NCBI RefSeq assembly: GCF_965224175.1
Contig: NZ_OZ245041.1
Span: 3,162,001 to 3,226,000 of the forward strand
Source: Kordia sp965224175
GTDB lineage: Bacteria > Bacteroidota > Bacteroidia > Flavobacteriales > Flavobacteriaceae
Direction of reading: 5' to 3'
DNA length: 64,000 nt
In this document: piece by piece, positions 39,029-47,093 of the stretch
Position numbering within the stretch: position 1 is the stretch's first letter
Layout of the letters: every line of letters begins with the position of its first letter
Position numbers and translations under genes: made by a program
The notes under the pieces: model-generated
Told to the model about the DNA's origin: nothing
The model's input: only the letters and a program-made list of their open reading frames with translations
The model's database searches: none

Positions 39029-40426
39029 TTACTTGTCCATACGAACAATTTTTGGCGTAAAACTTCCAACAACTTCCACCAATTCCGTTTGATTGCCCAT
39101 CACATGGTGAATGTTTTTGTATGCCATTGGCGCTTCGTCAATTCCTCCACCAATTAAAGTAACTCCATGATCTTTTAATTGCTTTTTTATGTCACTTTGC
39201 GTGATGGTTTGCTTGGCTTTTCGCCTTGATAATTGTCGTCCTGCTCCATGTGAAGCCGATTGTAACGAATGCTTGTTTCCTGTTCCACGTACAATGAATC
39301 CTGGTGCTGTCATAGATCCCGGAATGATTCCTAAGACTCCTTTTTGCGCTGGCGTTGCTCCTTTTCTATGAACAATGAGTTCTTCTCCATTGACCATTTC
39401 TTTCCAAGCGAAATTGTGATGATTTTCTACCATTGCTAAGGGTCTTGCGCCTAATGCTTTTCCTAAACGCTTGTGAATATCATGATGACATGCCGAAGCA
39501 TAATCGCCTGCTAAATTCATTGCCAACCAATATTCTTGTCCATCGTGTGTATTGAGATCTAGCCAAGCTAAGTTTTTTGCTTCTCCTGGTAATGGTGTTT
39601 GCTTGATTGCTAATTTTGTGTAATGCTTAGCAATGTTTGCACCCAAACCACGCGATCCGCTATGTGACAGAATTCCCAAATATTTCCCAACAGGAACATT
39701 GAATTCGTTGTTTACATCAGAAACGTCTACAATTCCAAATTCTACAAAGTGATTTCCGCCACCTGATGAACCTAATTGCGTGTATGCTTTTTTGAACAGT
39801 TTTTTTACGGTTGGAACGTCTTTGAATTCCGATCGTTCAAAAATTTCGTGATCATTGATACGCTTGTGCGTTTCATAACCGCCAAATTTTGTATGTTCTT
39901 GCAGCATATTTACATATTTGTCTTTATGACCTTCTAGGTATGAAACCGGAATGTCATAGATTGACAAACACATTCTGCAACCAATATCGACACCAACTCC
40001 ATATGGAATTACGGCATCTTTTGCTGCCAATACGCCACCAATTGGCAAACCATAACCCGCATGTCCGTCAGGCATTAATGCACCTGCTTTTGCAATTGGT
40101 AATTTTAGTGCTGTGTATAATTGATGCTTTGCTTCTGCTTCAATTCCGTTTTCACCAAATATGGTATACGGCGCGCGTTTTGTTTCTAATTTTTTTCCTT
40201 CTACTTTTACAGGAGTTGTGAGTTCTTCAGCAATTCTGCCTACTGTTCCATCTCCTAGATATTTTTCAGGATTTTTAAGTATGGTTTTTAAACGCTGTAA
40301 TGCTTTGTCTTTTCGTTCGCGCTTAAAATTTCTCAGCATTACTTCAATTGCAATACTGATTACTTTTCCTTTTTGTGGATATCCTATTTCTATGAGGTCT
40401 TTACCTCGTAATTTTAATTTTGCCAT
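39029..40426 (-). CDS. rtcB: RNA-splicing ligase RtcB
   Basis: A 465-residue RtcB. The enzyme joins RNA 3'-phosphate or 2',3'-cyclic phosphate ends to 5'-OH ends using GTP and Mn2+. The metal-binding cysteine is C150 in GVDIGCRMC, further ligands are in GSSGGGNHFVEFG, and the guanylylated histidine is H393 in SASHGAGRQLSRRKA. It is longer than E. coli RtcB (about 408) mainly through an N-terminal region before residue 85. The upstream neighbour is the PcfJ-like gene (ten-base gap) and prfH lies downstream on the same strand, which points to the ribosome-repair type of RtcB rather than a tRNA-splicing one. RtcR and RtcA were not seen nearby. Confidence 0.95.
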   Translation of the reverse strand: MAKLKLRGKDLIEIGYPQKGKVISIAIEVMLRNFKRERKDKALQRLKTILKNPEKYLGDGTVGRIAEELTTPVKVEGKKLETKRAPYTIFGENGIEAEAKHQLYTALKLPIAKAGALMPDGHAGYGLPIGGVLAAKDAVIPYGVGVDIGCRMCLSIYDIPVSYLEGHKDKYVNMLQEHTKFGGYETHKRINDHEIFERSEFKDVPTVKKLFKKAYTQLGSSGGGNHFVEFGIVDVSDVNNEFNVPVGKYLGILSHSGSRGLGANIAKHYTKLAIKQTPLPGEAKNLAWLDLNTHDGQEYWLAMNLAGDYASACHHDIHKRLGKALGARPLAMVENHHNFAWKEMVNGEELIVHRKGATPAQKGVLGIIPGSMTAPGFIVRGTGNKHSLQSASHGAGRQLSRRKAKQTITQSDIKKQLKDHGVTLIGGGIDEAPMAYKNIHHVMGNQTELVEVVGSFTPKIVRMDK

Positions 40427-40436
40427 AACCTAATTT

Positions 40437-41744
40437 TTAAAGCCATTTCCCGATTTTTAAATCGTGATACGCTGCCCAATCTTTCATGATTTTTTTGGCA
40501 ATTGGCGTAATTGGCTTGTTAAATCGTGCTTTTGCTTGCACTATTGTTTGTGATCGAATGTCCATTTCGATTGTTGCTAAGATTTCGTGTCCTTTTGAGA
40601 AACTTATACAGCGTAATGAAAAAATGCTTGTTACTTTTACACAGCATGAACGTGCATATGAAGCTACACAATGATTCATTTTTCTTCCTTCTACAATGAG
40701 TTCTTTGGAAGAACACAATTCGAATAAACGATACGTTTTCACATCTCTTTCGCTTTTATTTGTCACTATAAATGAGCTATTTAGTGTTGGCTTCCATGTA
40801 AATACTTCTACCATACTTGCTCTGTGAATAGCTTGTTCTGTATGCCATTCGTCTGATTGTCGCGTAAGTGATGTAATGGTTCTTCCTTTGATAGAGTATG
40901 CATTGTCTTGTCGAATACAATAGCTTACATAATCTATGATTTCAGTCATTTTGTTGAAATCTAACATGGTCTGTTTCATGAAGAACTGAATCACCGTTTC
41001 CCAAAAAGGTTCGTGTTGAAAATCGTTTCGACTTAAAGCAGTACATGCAATGCGTTGTGCTAGTAATTCATCATTTCCAAAAGCTAATGCTTGTGCTCTA
41101 CGTAACGCCATTTCAATTGTATAATTTGCTGGCGCTTGCAAGAATTGATGTGCTCCTTTTTTTGTTAGTTTAACTGGAACTTTTGATAAAGTTTTTACAC
41201 TTTGTCCTCTTCCCAAATCAATAAACCAAGCGATGTATTTACGGTTAACATCAAGCCAAGCTTCATACATAAATGCTGGTACTTCATATTTTGCAAAGCA
41301 ATGTTTGATGATGCTTCTTAGTTGCTTATCCGCATTATGACTGTTACGCTTCCAAGTGTGTATTTCTCTTACATAGTTTCCACTAAACCAAGCTATTTGA
41401 TACAATGCGTTTAAAAATTCTCGATTTCGTAAGAGTTTTGTACAACGTTTTTTGTAGAGAAATAATAGTAAATCTCTGAACGCTTCACGTTTGCGTTTTT
41501 GCTTTCTTTTATGTAATCCGTTGAAATGACTTTCGAGAATAGATGCTAACGAATTATCTTCATATTTTGTTCGTTCTTTGCCTTCAAAAATCTTCTCTAC
41601 CATTGCTGGAAACAGTACTTTTTTTGCTTTGTTATGTTTTTGTAAGCTTTCTTGTAGTGCTGCTTCTTTTGCCTTTTCGGCTAGTTTTTCCTTTAATCTT
41701 CTGGACTTCGATTTATGCTTTCGATGTATTTGTGATGTTTCCAT
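40437..41744 (-). CDS. PcfJ-like protein
   Basis: A 435-residue basic protein. A lysine-rich N-terminal coiled region (KHKSKSRRLKEKLAEKAKEAA) precedes a helical middle. The C-terminal PcfJ-like domain shows GRKMNHCVASYARSC (residues 353-367), then IFSLR and IEM, the pattern C-V-x-x-Y-x-x-x-C-x-x-x-x-x-x-I-x-S-L-R. PcfJ was named from conjugative plasmids, and its biochemical role is unknown. It is the first gene of the RtcB/PrfH locus, ten bases before rtcB. Its basic nature suggests contact with nucleic acid. Confidence 0.78.
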   Translation of the reverse strand: METSQIHRKHKSKSRRLKEKLAEKAKEAALQESLQKHNKAKKVLFPAMVEKIFEGKERTKYEDNSLASILESHFNGLHKRKQKRKREAFRDLLLFLYKKRCTKLLRNREFLNALYQIAWFSGNYVREIHTWKRNSHNADKQLRSIIKHCFAKYEVPAFMYEAWLDVNRKYIAWFIDLGRGQSVKTLSKVPVKLTKKGAHQFLQAPANYTIEMALRRAQALAFGNDELLAQRIACTALSRNDFQHEPFWETVIQFFMKQTMLDFNKMTEIIDYVSYCIRQDNAYSIKGRTITSLTRQSDEWHTEQAIHRASMVEVFTWKPTLNSSFIVTNKSERDVKTYRLFELCSSKELIVEGRKMNHCVASYARSCCVKVTSIFSLRCISFSKGHEILATIEMDIRSQTIVQAKARFNKPITPIAKKIMKDWAAYHDLKIGKWL

Positions 41745-41970
41745 GACTGTATCTTTTGAATGTTGTTTTCAGTAAAAAATTTTAATACTTGTGTTTGCTG
41801 TTGCATGTCTGTTTTTTTAATGCGTTAAAAATTCTTTTTTGTTGGTACTGAAAACACACTCCCGAGTTTACAGTCTTTCCATTTGTTTGATTAAATTCAT
41901 CTTTCTTTGTTTTGTGTCGCTACACGATTTCTAGGTTTTTGTTGTGTTGTTTTATTAACTAATTCAAATA

Positions 41971-42004
41971 AAAAAAGCCCGATTCTTAGGTAGAACCGAG
42001 CTTT
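41971..42004 (-). terminator. Intrinsic terminator upstream of PcfJ-rtcB genes
   Basis: On the minus strand AAAGCTCGGTTCTACC and the facing GGTAGAA-type arm (loop around TA) give AAAGC[T/C]CG pairing with CGGGCTTTTTTT; the stem contains G-T pairs. The T-run is on the minus strand. It lies about 230 bases ahead of the PcfJ-like gene in the same direction, where it could end a small RNA or act as an attenuator. Confidence 0.7.
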
Positions 42005-42134
42005 GATACTGTTGTATATATATTCTTTATTCCAAAGAATAGTTTGGTTCTAAAATGAACATTCTCTGCGTATTTGCAGTGTTTGTTACAATATGTCTTG
42101 TTGCTTTTTTGAGCATATATTTTAAAAATGAGCA

Positions 42135-42167
42135 TTAAAAAACCCGAGCCTTTTGGGACTCGGGTTG
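42135..42167 (-). terminator. Intrinsic terminator after the endonuclease-like gene
   Basis: AACCCGAG (42141-42148) pairs with CTCGGGTT (42160-42167), with extra CC/GG pairing near the loop. A T-run follows on the minus strand. It lies 190 bases beyond the stop of the EEP-family gene at 42360 and is the first terminator after it. Confidence 0.8.
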
Positions 42168-42359
42168 TTTTATGATGTTATGTTTCTATTTAAAGATACA
42201 ACTGGTAAAACCCAAGTCGCGCATCGGAAGATTTCCAACACTGTTTCGATATGTAAATTTTACGTTTTGCACTTTATCTGTTTTTATTAATACTTCGTTG
42301 TTTTTTTGTCACGTTTTGATGGTTGCAAATATAGAAGATCATTTTTTAATTTTCCAAAT

Positions 42360-43241
42360 TTATTTTTTTGGAACGTCATTTTTGAGGTACATTTTTAGCA
42401 TAGAATGATCGGATTTTGAGTTGGCAATTTTTTCGACATTTAAAATTTTTAAATCTTGAGAAACCCAGATATGATCTAGTGAGAGCAATGGAATATTCCA
42501 AAACCAAGTTTCACGAAATCCGTTCCCTTTTTCCGTGAATGCGTGTTGATATTTTTTTTTGAAATTTTTAAAAAATATAGACTCAAAAGGTGTATTGAAG
42601 TCTCCTAAAATGATTGTTTTGTCTTGCGTTTTTACTTCCGAAATGATACTTTTTAGCATCGGTTTTCGAAAATGTCTTAGATCTGAAGAGACATCAATTG
42701 CATAAAAATGTGTGTTTTTTGTGCTAAAATGAACGACGACAACATGATCCTTTGTTTTTACTTTTGAATGAATTTTTATTGGTGTTTTTGAAAAAATTCC
42801 AATTAATTTTTCTGTAAGTTCAAAATGATAGTTTTTGTATTTTTCTTTTATTTTTTGATAGTCGTATTCATCACATTCAATCAAAACCATCACATCAGGA
42901 ATGGATTCGCTTACCGAAAAAGCATCTTCAAAGTTTCGAGTGCGATAGGCATTCCACAATACAATTTCTAATGAATTGGAAGTGTCGACATTAGGCGAAT
43001 ATGTATAGCTTCTGCTTACCCAAATTACAGTTAATAGAAGTGCGAATAGTGCATAGTACTTTCTGGTGGAAGCCTTTATAAATAGTAGTAAAAATAACAA
43101 TCCGAGTACAATCAGCGGAAGCGGTGTTCCATAAAATATTAACCCAGAAATGTAGAACGTATCTTTTATAGTAACGTTTACAATGATTGCTATAAAGAGA
43201 AAAAGTTGTAGTGCTTTTTTAAGATAATTTTTTAAGCTCAT
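42360..43241 (-). CDS. Membrane-anchored endonuclease/exonuclease/phosphatase-family protein
   Basis: A 293-residue protein with hydrophobic N-terminal segments (residues about 10-85) and a C-terminal endonuclease/exonuclease/phosphatase domain. The catalytic signs are LWNAYRT, IECDEYD, TIILGDFNTPFES and LSLDHIWVS ... SKSDHSML. Members cleave phosphodiester or phosphomonoester bonds of nucleic acids, inositol phosphates or lipids. The domain faces the outside or periplasm, depending on topology. The ATG at 43241 lies two bases after the lipoprotein stop; a longer frame to 43280 would overlap it and add MEKYEIYGRRT. Substrate unknown. Confidence 0.8.
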   Translation of the reverse strand: MSLKNYLKKALQLFLFIAIIVNVTIKDTFYISGLIFYGTPLPLIVLGLLFLLLFIKASTRKYYALFALLLTVIWVSRSYTYSPNVDTSNSLEIVLWNAYRTRNFEDAFSVSESIPDVMVLIECDEYDYQKIKEKYKNYHFELTEKLIGIFSKTPIKIHSKVKTKDHVVVVHFSTKNTHFYAIDVSSDLRHFRKPMLKSIISEVKTQDKTIILGDFNTPFESIFFKNFKKKYQHAFTEKGNGFRETWFWNIPLLSLDHIWVSQDLKILNVEKIANSKSDHSMLKMYLKNDVPKK

Positions 43242-43243
43242 GT

Positions 43244-44131
43244 TTAACGTACGTCTGCCATAAATTTCATATTTTTCCAATACGTTTTTGTTCGCAATAA
43301 GTACAAAGCGCGTAATAGGTTTAGATATTCTTTATGAATCACACTTATTGTAATTTGATCAGCATCTATATTGTTTAAACCTGTTATGGTGTATGTATTG
43401 TTGGTTTTTATGAGATTTATATACGTTTCTTCTTTATAGAACTTGGCTTTTACTTTTTTTTCTTCAAATAAAGGTTCTGTCGCTAGCGCTTTTGGAAATT
43501 TGATTTCTTCCTTTAGCTCTTCGAGTTTGTTTATTTTTTTAGTGTAGTAATAGAGAGACTTTACAGCGCTGAAAGTAGCTGCATCACAGGTTTCAGACAA
43601 GGTGTTTATATCGTCTGTTAGAAAATAGGTTTTTACTGCTTTGTGAAACGAGTTGATTGTTTTTAAAACTGAGTCTATCGCTGGTTTTTTTATGAGATAT
43701 TCTTGCTGCTTTTGTATTTTATCTTTTGTTCTACGTATTTGACCTACCGTAGGATATTTATAGTTTTCGCCTTGAACTTTCCAGACACTATCTTCTTTAC
43801 ACAAATTTATAAGGTAATATTCTTTTAGATTTGTATTACAGATTGCGCAATTTCCTTCATAATTAATATCTGTTACTTTAATTTTTTTTATGTCTTCGCG
43901 TATGGATTTAGCGCCGCCAGCACGAAGAACTTTCGAATATTCTTCGTTCAACTGTATGACTAAGAAAAGAGAGTCTGATGTGACTTCTTTTAGCATGGTT
44001 TCATCTCCTTTATCAAAAGCAATTCTACCTTCCATGAATTTATTACACACATTTCTAATTTCAATTTTTTCTCTTGCTTCTTGACAGCTACAGAGTAAAA
44101 GAAGTGTGCAAAACCAACTAAAGTATTTCAT
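43244..44131 (-). CDS. Hypothetical lipoprotein
   Basis: A 295-residue lipoprotein with signal ending LLLLCSC. The N-terminal half shows AFDKGDETMLKEVTSDSLFLVIQL and later WKVQGENYKYP, which looks like an NTF2-like or DUF4878 cystatin-type fold; the assignment is tentative. The C-terminal half is helical, with FHKAVKTYFLTDD. It is flanked by another lipoprotein gene upstream (five-base gap) and the EEP gene downstream, an operon with an envelope theme. Function unknown. The ATG at 44131 places the signal peptide at the N-terminus. Confidence 0.7.
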   Translation of the reverse strand: MKYFSWFCTLLLLCSCQEAREKIEIRNVCNKFMEGRIAFDKGDETMLKEVTSDSLFLVIQLNEEYSKVLRAGGAKSIREDIKKIKVTDINYEGNCAICNTNLKEYYLINLCKEDSVWKVQGENYKYPTVGQIRRTKDKIQKQQEYLIKKPAIDSVLKTINSFHKAVKTYFLTDDINTLSETCDAATFSAVKSLYYYTKKINKLEELKEEIKFPKALATEPLFEEKKVKAKFYKEETYINLIKTNNTYTITGLNNIDADQITISVIHKEYLNLLRALYLLRTKTYWKNMKFMADVR

Positions 44132-44136
44132 GAAAT

Positions 44137-44637
44137 TTATCTTAACGGATATCCTTTTGCAGCCCACCAAGGATGGATTTCTATTTCTAAACGGCCTGCT
44201 TTTACCATCGGATCGGAATTAGCAAGACTGTCTGCCATTTCAATTGTTGGTACATTGTAGATAGTAACTCCTCGAATGTCACCCAAATCACCAAAAGGTC
44301 CAGAAATATCAGCGTATCCAAGTTCATACATTTTGCCTAAATGCGCTAAGTGTAAACGCTGTAAACTGTCTGCCGTTTTTTTGCTTTGCGAACGATTTTT
44401 TCCTTTTTTTAAGAATGCCATGAAGTATTCTTGCATTAGCACAGTGTCTTTCGTTTTTGGATCTACGTAGTCTATGATTTTATATCCTTTATCAACTAAT
44501 TCTTTTTTTAGTGCTAAAGGTGATTTTTTCACTTCTTGTTCCGCTGTTTTTACGTGTGCGTTTTTGTCATCATCTGGTGAACTTTTACATGCAAAACAAA
44601 AGATTCCGATTAAAATGATACAGATATATTTATTCAT
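44137..44637 (-). CDS. YciI-like domain lipoprotein
   Basis: A 166-residue lipoprotein (signal ending GIFCFAC) whose C-terminal part resembles the YciI-like alpha-beta fold: YFMAFLKKGKNRSQ, LQRLHLAHLGKMYELGYADISGPFGD, GVTIYNVPTIEMADSLANSDPMVKAG and EIHPWW. Cytoplasmic YciI proteins are small dimeric enzymes with a conserved His-Asp pair; here the HLAHL and D residues are present, but the protein is exported, which is unusual. It overlaps the CYTH gene by eight bases and precedes the next lipoprotein. Function unknown. Confidence 0.82.
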   Translation of the reverse strand: MNKYICIILIGIFCFACKSSPDDDKNAHVKTAEQEVKKSPLALKKELVDKGYKIIDYVDPKTKDTVLMQEYFMAFLKKGKNRSQSKKTADSLQRLHLAHLGKMYELGYADISGPFGDLGDIRGVTIYNVPTIEMADSLANSDPMVKAGRLEIEIHPWWAAKGYPLR

Positions 44638-45106
44638 GATGCCAGTTTTTATAAGGATTTTTACTTAGTTGAGAGTTGTAATATGGTGTTTGTCCTGTAA
44701 CTTCTTTGCCAAGCCAGTCAGGTTTTTTGAATGTTTCGTTTTCATGCTGCAATTCAACTTCTGCAACGATGAGTCCTTCATTTTCACCAAAAAATTCATC
44801 TACTTCAAACGTATGATTTCCGTAAGGAATGTTATAGCGTATTTTTTCAATGATTCCTTTTTCACAAAGTTCTAGTAATTGCTTTGCTTCTTGGATTGAA
44901 ATTTCTTTTTCCCACTCAAAACGACTTGTACCACTTTCGTTTGATTTTCCTTTGATCGTTAGAAATCCTGTATTTCCTTTGATACGAACTCTTACGGTAC
45001 GTTCTGCATGTGTATTCAGAAAACCTTGCGCTATTTCGAAGGAAGTTGCAGCTTCTTCTTTAAAGTTTAGACTGTTAACGAGAAATTTTCGCTCTATTTC
45101 TTGCAT
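44630..45106 (-). CDS. CYTH-domain triphosphate tunnel protein
   Basis: A 158-residue CYTH protein. The signature EIERKFLV (ExExK type) opens the protein, followed by alternating strands with basic and acidic residues (RTVRVRIKG, GFLTIKGKSN, RFEWEKEI, TFEVDEFFGENEGLIVAEVELQ). This is the eight-stranded tunnel fold that binds triphosphates. Bacterial members act as tripolyphosphatases or have unknown substrates. It is the first gene of a four-gene minus-strand group and is divergent from dinB, with 40 bases between the starts. Confidence 0.92.
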   Translation of the reverse strand: MQEIERKFLVNSLNFKEEAATSFEIAQGFLNTHAERTVRVRIKGNTGFLTIKGKSNESGTSRFEWEKEISIQEAKQLLELCEKGIIEKIRYNIPYGNHTFEVDEFFGENEGLIVAEVELQHENETFKKPDWLGKEVTGQTPYYNSQLSKNPYKNWHHE

Positions 45107-45146
45107 GTTTACTATTATATGGACTAAAGATATTATAATTTTGAAT

Positions 45147-46259
45147 ATGGACTTCGATTTCCCTTTACGAAAAATTATTCATGTAGATATGGATGCGTTT
45201 TATGCATCTGTTGAACAAATGGATAATCCTGAGTTAAAAGGAAAACCATTGGCTGTTGGCGGCAGCGGAAAACGTGGTGTGGTAAGCGCAGCTAGTTACG
45301 AAGCCCGAAAGTTTGGTGTACGCAGTGCTATTAGCGGGTTTTTAGCAAGAAAACGTTGCCCTGAATTGATTTTTGTGAAACCGAGATATGAACGTTATAG
45401 CGAAATTTCTAAACAGATTAGAGCTATTTTTTATCAGTATACAGATTTGGTAGAACCTTTGTCTTTGGATGAAGCATATTTGGACGTGACACAGAATAAA
45501 AAAGGAAATCCGAGTGCTTCTATGATCGCTGAAGAAATTCGCGCTCAAATTTTAAAAGATGTTGGTTTGACTGCTTCCGCAGGAATTTCTATTAATAAGT
45601 TTATTGCCAAAGTAGCCAGTGATTATAATAAACCTAACGGACAAAAAACTGTGCCACCTGAAGAAGTATTGGATTTTTTAGAAGCATTAGATATTCGCAA
45701 GTTTTATGGTGTTGGAAAGGTAACTGCAGAACGCATGTATCAACTAGGAATTTTTACTGGAAAAGATTTAAAAAGCAAAGATGTTGAGTTTTTAACGGAA
45801 CATTTCGGGAAATCGGGAAGTTTTTATTACAACGTAGTCAGAGGAATTCATTTAAGCCCCGTAAAACCGAATAGAATTGCAAAATCGGTTGGAGCCGAAC
45901 GTACATTTTCAGATAATTTGACCAGTGAAATTTTTATGCTGGAAAAGCTTGAAAATATCGCAAATGAACTCGAAAGGCGCTTGAAAAAGTATACTATTTC
46001 AGGAAAAACGATTACGCTTAAAATAAAATACAGCGATTTTACCACACAAACACGCAGTAAAACAATTCCGTATTTTATTGCAGATAAGAGCTTGATTTTA
46101 GAAACAGCCAAAGAATTATTGTATCAAGAAAAATTGAAAAATTCTGTACGTTTGCTTGGCATTTCCTTGAGTAATTTGAATACCGATAAGAAAGAAAAAA
46201 AGCAACAAAAGAGTGAAGAGAAAAAGAGTATTTCTGTTCAGTTAAAGTTTGATTTTTAG
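45147..46259 (+). CDS. dinB: DNA polymerase IV
   Basis: A 370-residue Y-family translesion polymerase. The catalytic carboxylates are in HVDMDAFYASVEQ and PLSLDEAYLDVT. The thumb helix-hairpin-helix region includes FYGVGKVTAERMYQLGI, and the C-terminal QLKFDF is a typical sliding-clamp-binding motif, which supports interaction with the beta clamp. The ATG at 45147 is preferred, since longer upstream frames run into the opposite-strand CYTH gene. It replicates past damaged bases with low fidelity. It stands alone. Confidence 0.95.
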   Translation: MDFDFPLRKIIHVDMDAFYASVEQMDNPELKGKPLAVGGSGKRGVVSAASYEARKFGVRSAISGFLARKRCPELIFVKPRYERYSEISKQIRAIFYQYTDLVEPLSLDEAYLDVTQNKKGNPSASMIAEEIRAQILKDVGLTASAGISINKFIAKVASDYNKPNGQKTVPPEEVLDFLEALDIRKFYGVGKVTAERMYQLGIFTGKDLKSKDVEFLTEHFGKSGSFYYNVVRGIHLSPVKPNRIAKSVGAERTFSDNLTSEIFMLEKLENIANELERRLKKYTISGKTITLKIKYSDFTTQTRSKTIPYFIADKSLILETAKELLYQEKLKNSVRLLGISLSNLNTDKKEKKQQKSEEKKSISVQLKFDF

Positions 46260-46300
46260 ATCGCTTCACTCTTAGACCGCTTTGCTTTTAGACTTGACTT
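46256..46300 (+). repeat. TTTTAGACCGCTT-type degenerate repeat
   Basis: Short near-copies of TTTTAGA[C/T]CGCTT occur three times in 45 bases immediately after dinB. The same unit recurs at 57440-57530 in another intergenic region. The distribution suggests a small dispersed repeat family in this genome. Confidence 0.55.
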
Positions 46301-46323
46301 TATGTGTTAGTTGTATTCCTGTT

Positions 46324-46380
46324 ACGTCACTTCGAGTGGTTTTTCGAAGAAAAATTGTATCGAGAAGTATTTTGAAAAGC
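46324..46380. repeat. REP-like element half
   Basis: ACGTCACTTCGAGTGG followed by GTATCGAGAAGTATTTTGAAAAG reproduces one arm of the element at 38605-38741. It lies between dinB and the phosphatase gene. Confidence 0.65.
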
Positions 46381-46454
46381 AAGTGTTTTTAAATAAATCT
46401 CTACACAATACATCATAGATTCACCACTCAAAACGAAGTTTAGAGTATCTTTTT

Positions 46455-47078
46455 TTAGTTCACAGAAACCTTCGACATTACATATAACATTTCCGTTCCT
46501 ATTTGTTGACAACGTTCGTCATATTTTGCTGCTTCTTGTGGCGTTCCGTCAAATGCTTTTGGATCTTCAAAAGGCAAAGCAATTCTAAAATCTGTGCCTG
46601 GCACAAACGGACAACCTTCATCTGCTTCTGTACATACCATAATTGCAGCAAATTCTTGTGTAGGATTTGGCGAATCTTCAAAACGTTTGGAAAACGCATG
46701 ATATGAGTGTTGATTTTCTGCCCATCGAACTGAGTAAACAGAGTTCTCTCTCTCAATAAGCGCAAAGATTTCAAATCCTATTCGTTGTAATGCTGCAACT
46801 GCATTTGGATTGAAAGCTGTAGCTTCTGTTCCTCCAGAAAAGGTTTCAATATTTGGCAAGTTGTAGTAATCTGCCGCCAAGGCTAACCAGAATTGACCTA
46901 GATGACTTCTTCTAGAATTGTGCGTGCAAATTACAATCAACTTTGGTATTTTTTGATCACTATATTTTTGTTGAATGTACGCTGATAGCTTTTCTAAGTG
47001 TTGTTTTCTATCAGAAGAAATAGTGTCAAATTTCTGTACTAGTTTTTCAATGTTTTGTTGTAGTTCTTGAAAAATCAT
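46455..47078 (-). CDS. Low-molecular-weight protein tyrosine phosphatase-like (ArsC-type) protein
   Basis: A 207-residue protein of the low-molecular-weight phosphatase/arsenate reductase fold. The phosphate loop C-x5-R is CTHNSRR, with C51 and R57, in IVICTHNSRRSHLGQFW. A late LPFEDPKAFDGTP provides the general-acid Asp-Pro element. The N-terminal 45 residues form a helical extension found in the Flavobacteriia version. The usual arsenate-reductase cysteines at the C-terminus are not obvious, so phosphotyrosine hydrolysis is more likely than arsenate reduction. No ars genes are nearby. Confidence 0.85.
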   Translation of the reverse strand: MIFQELQQNIEKLVQKFDTISSDRKQHLEKLSAYIQQKYSDQKIPKLIVICTHNSRRSHLGQFWLALAADYYNLPNIETFSGGTEATAFNPNAVAALQRIGFEIFALIERENSVYSVRWAENQHSYHAFSKRFEDSPNPTQEFAAIMVCTEADEGCPFVPGTDFRIALPFEDPKAFDGTPQEAAKYDERCQQIGTEMLYVMSKVSVN

Positions 47079-47093
47079 GATTATTTTTATTAA

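Larger units (their letters stand above)
41745..42359. other. Intergenic leader region of the rtcB locus
   Basis: A 615-base stretch without a credible protein gene longer than about 30 residues. It holds two minus-strand intrinsic terminators (41971-42004 and 42135-42167). Between them on the minus strand is a small reading frame, 42062 down to 42027, coding MFILEPNYSLE with a stop, and an ATTCTTT/AAAGAAT hairpin. This is consistent with an RNA leader, a small RNA or a relay of terminators; the sequence does not decide. Confidence 0.5.

Noticed and set aside
39889..40221. 110-codon plus-strand frame
   Set aside because: It is wholly antisense to rtcB, with a Leu/His-rich low-complexity product typical of a shadow frame.
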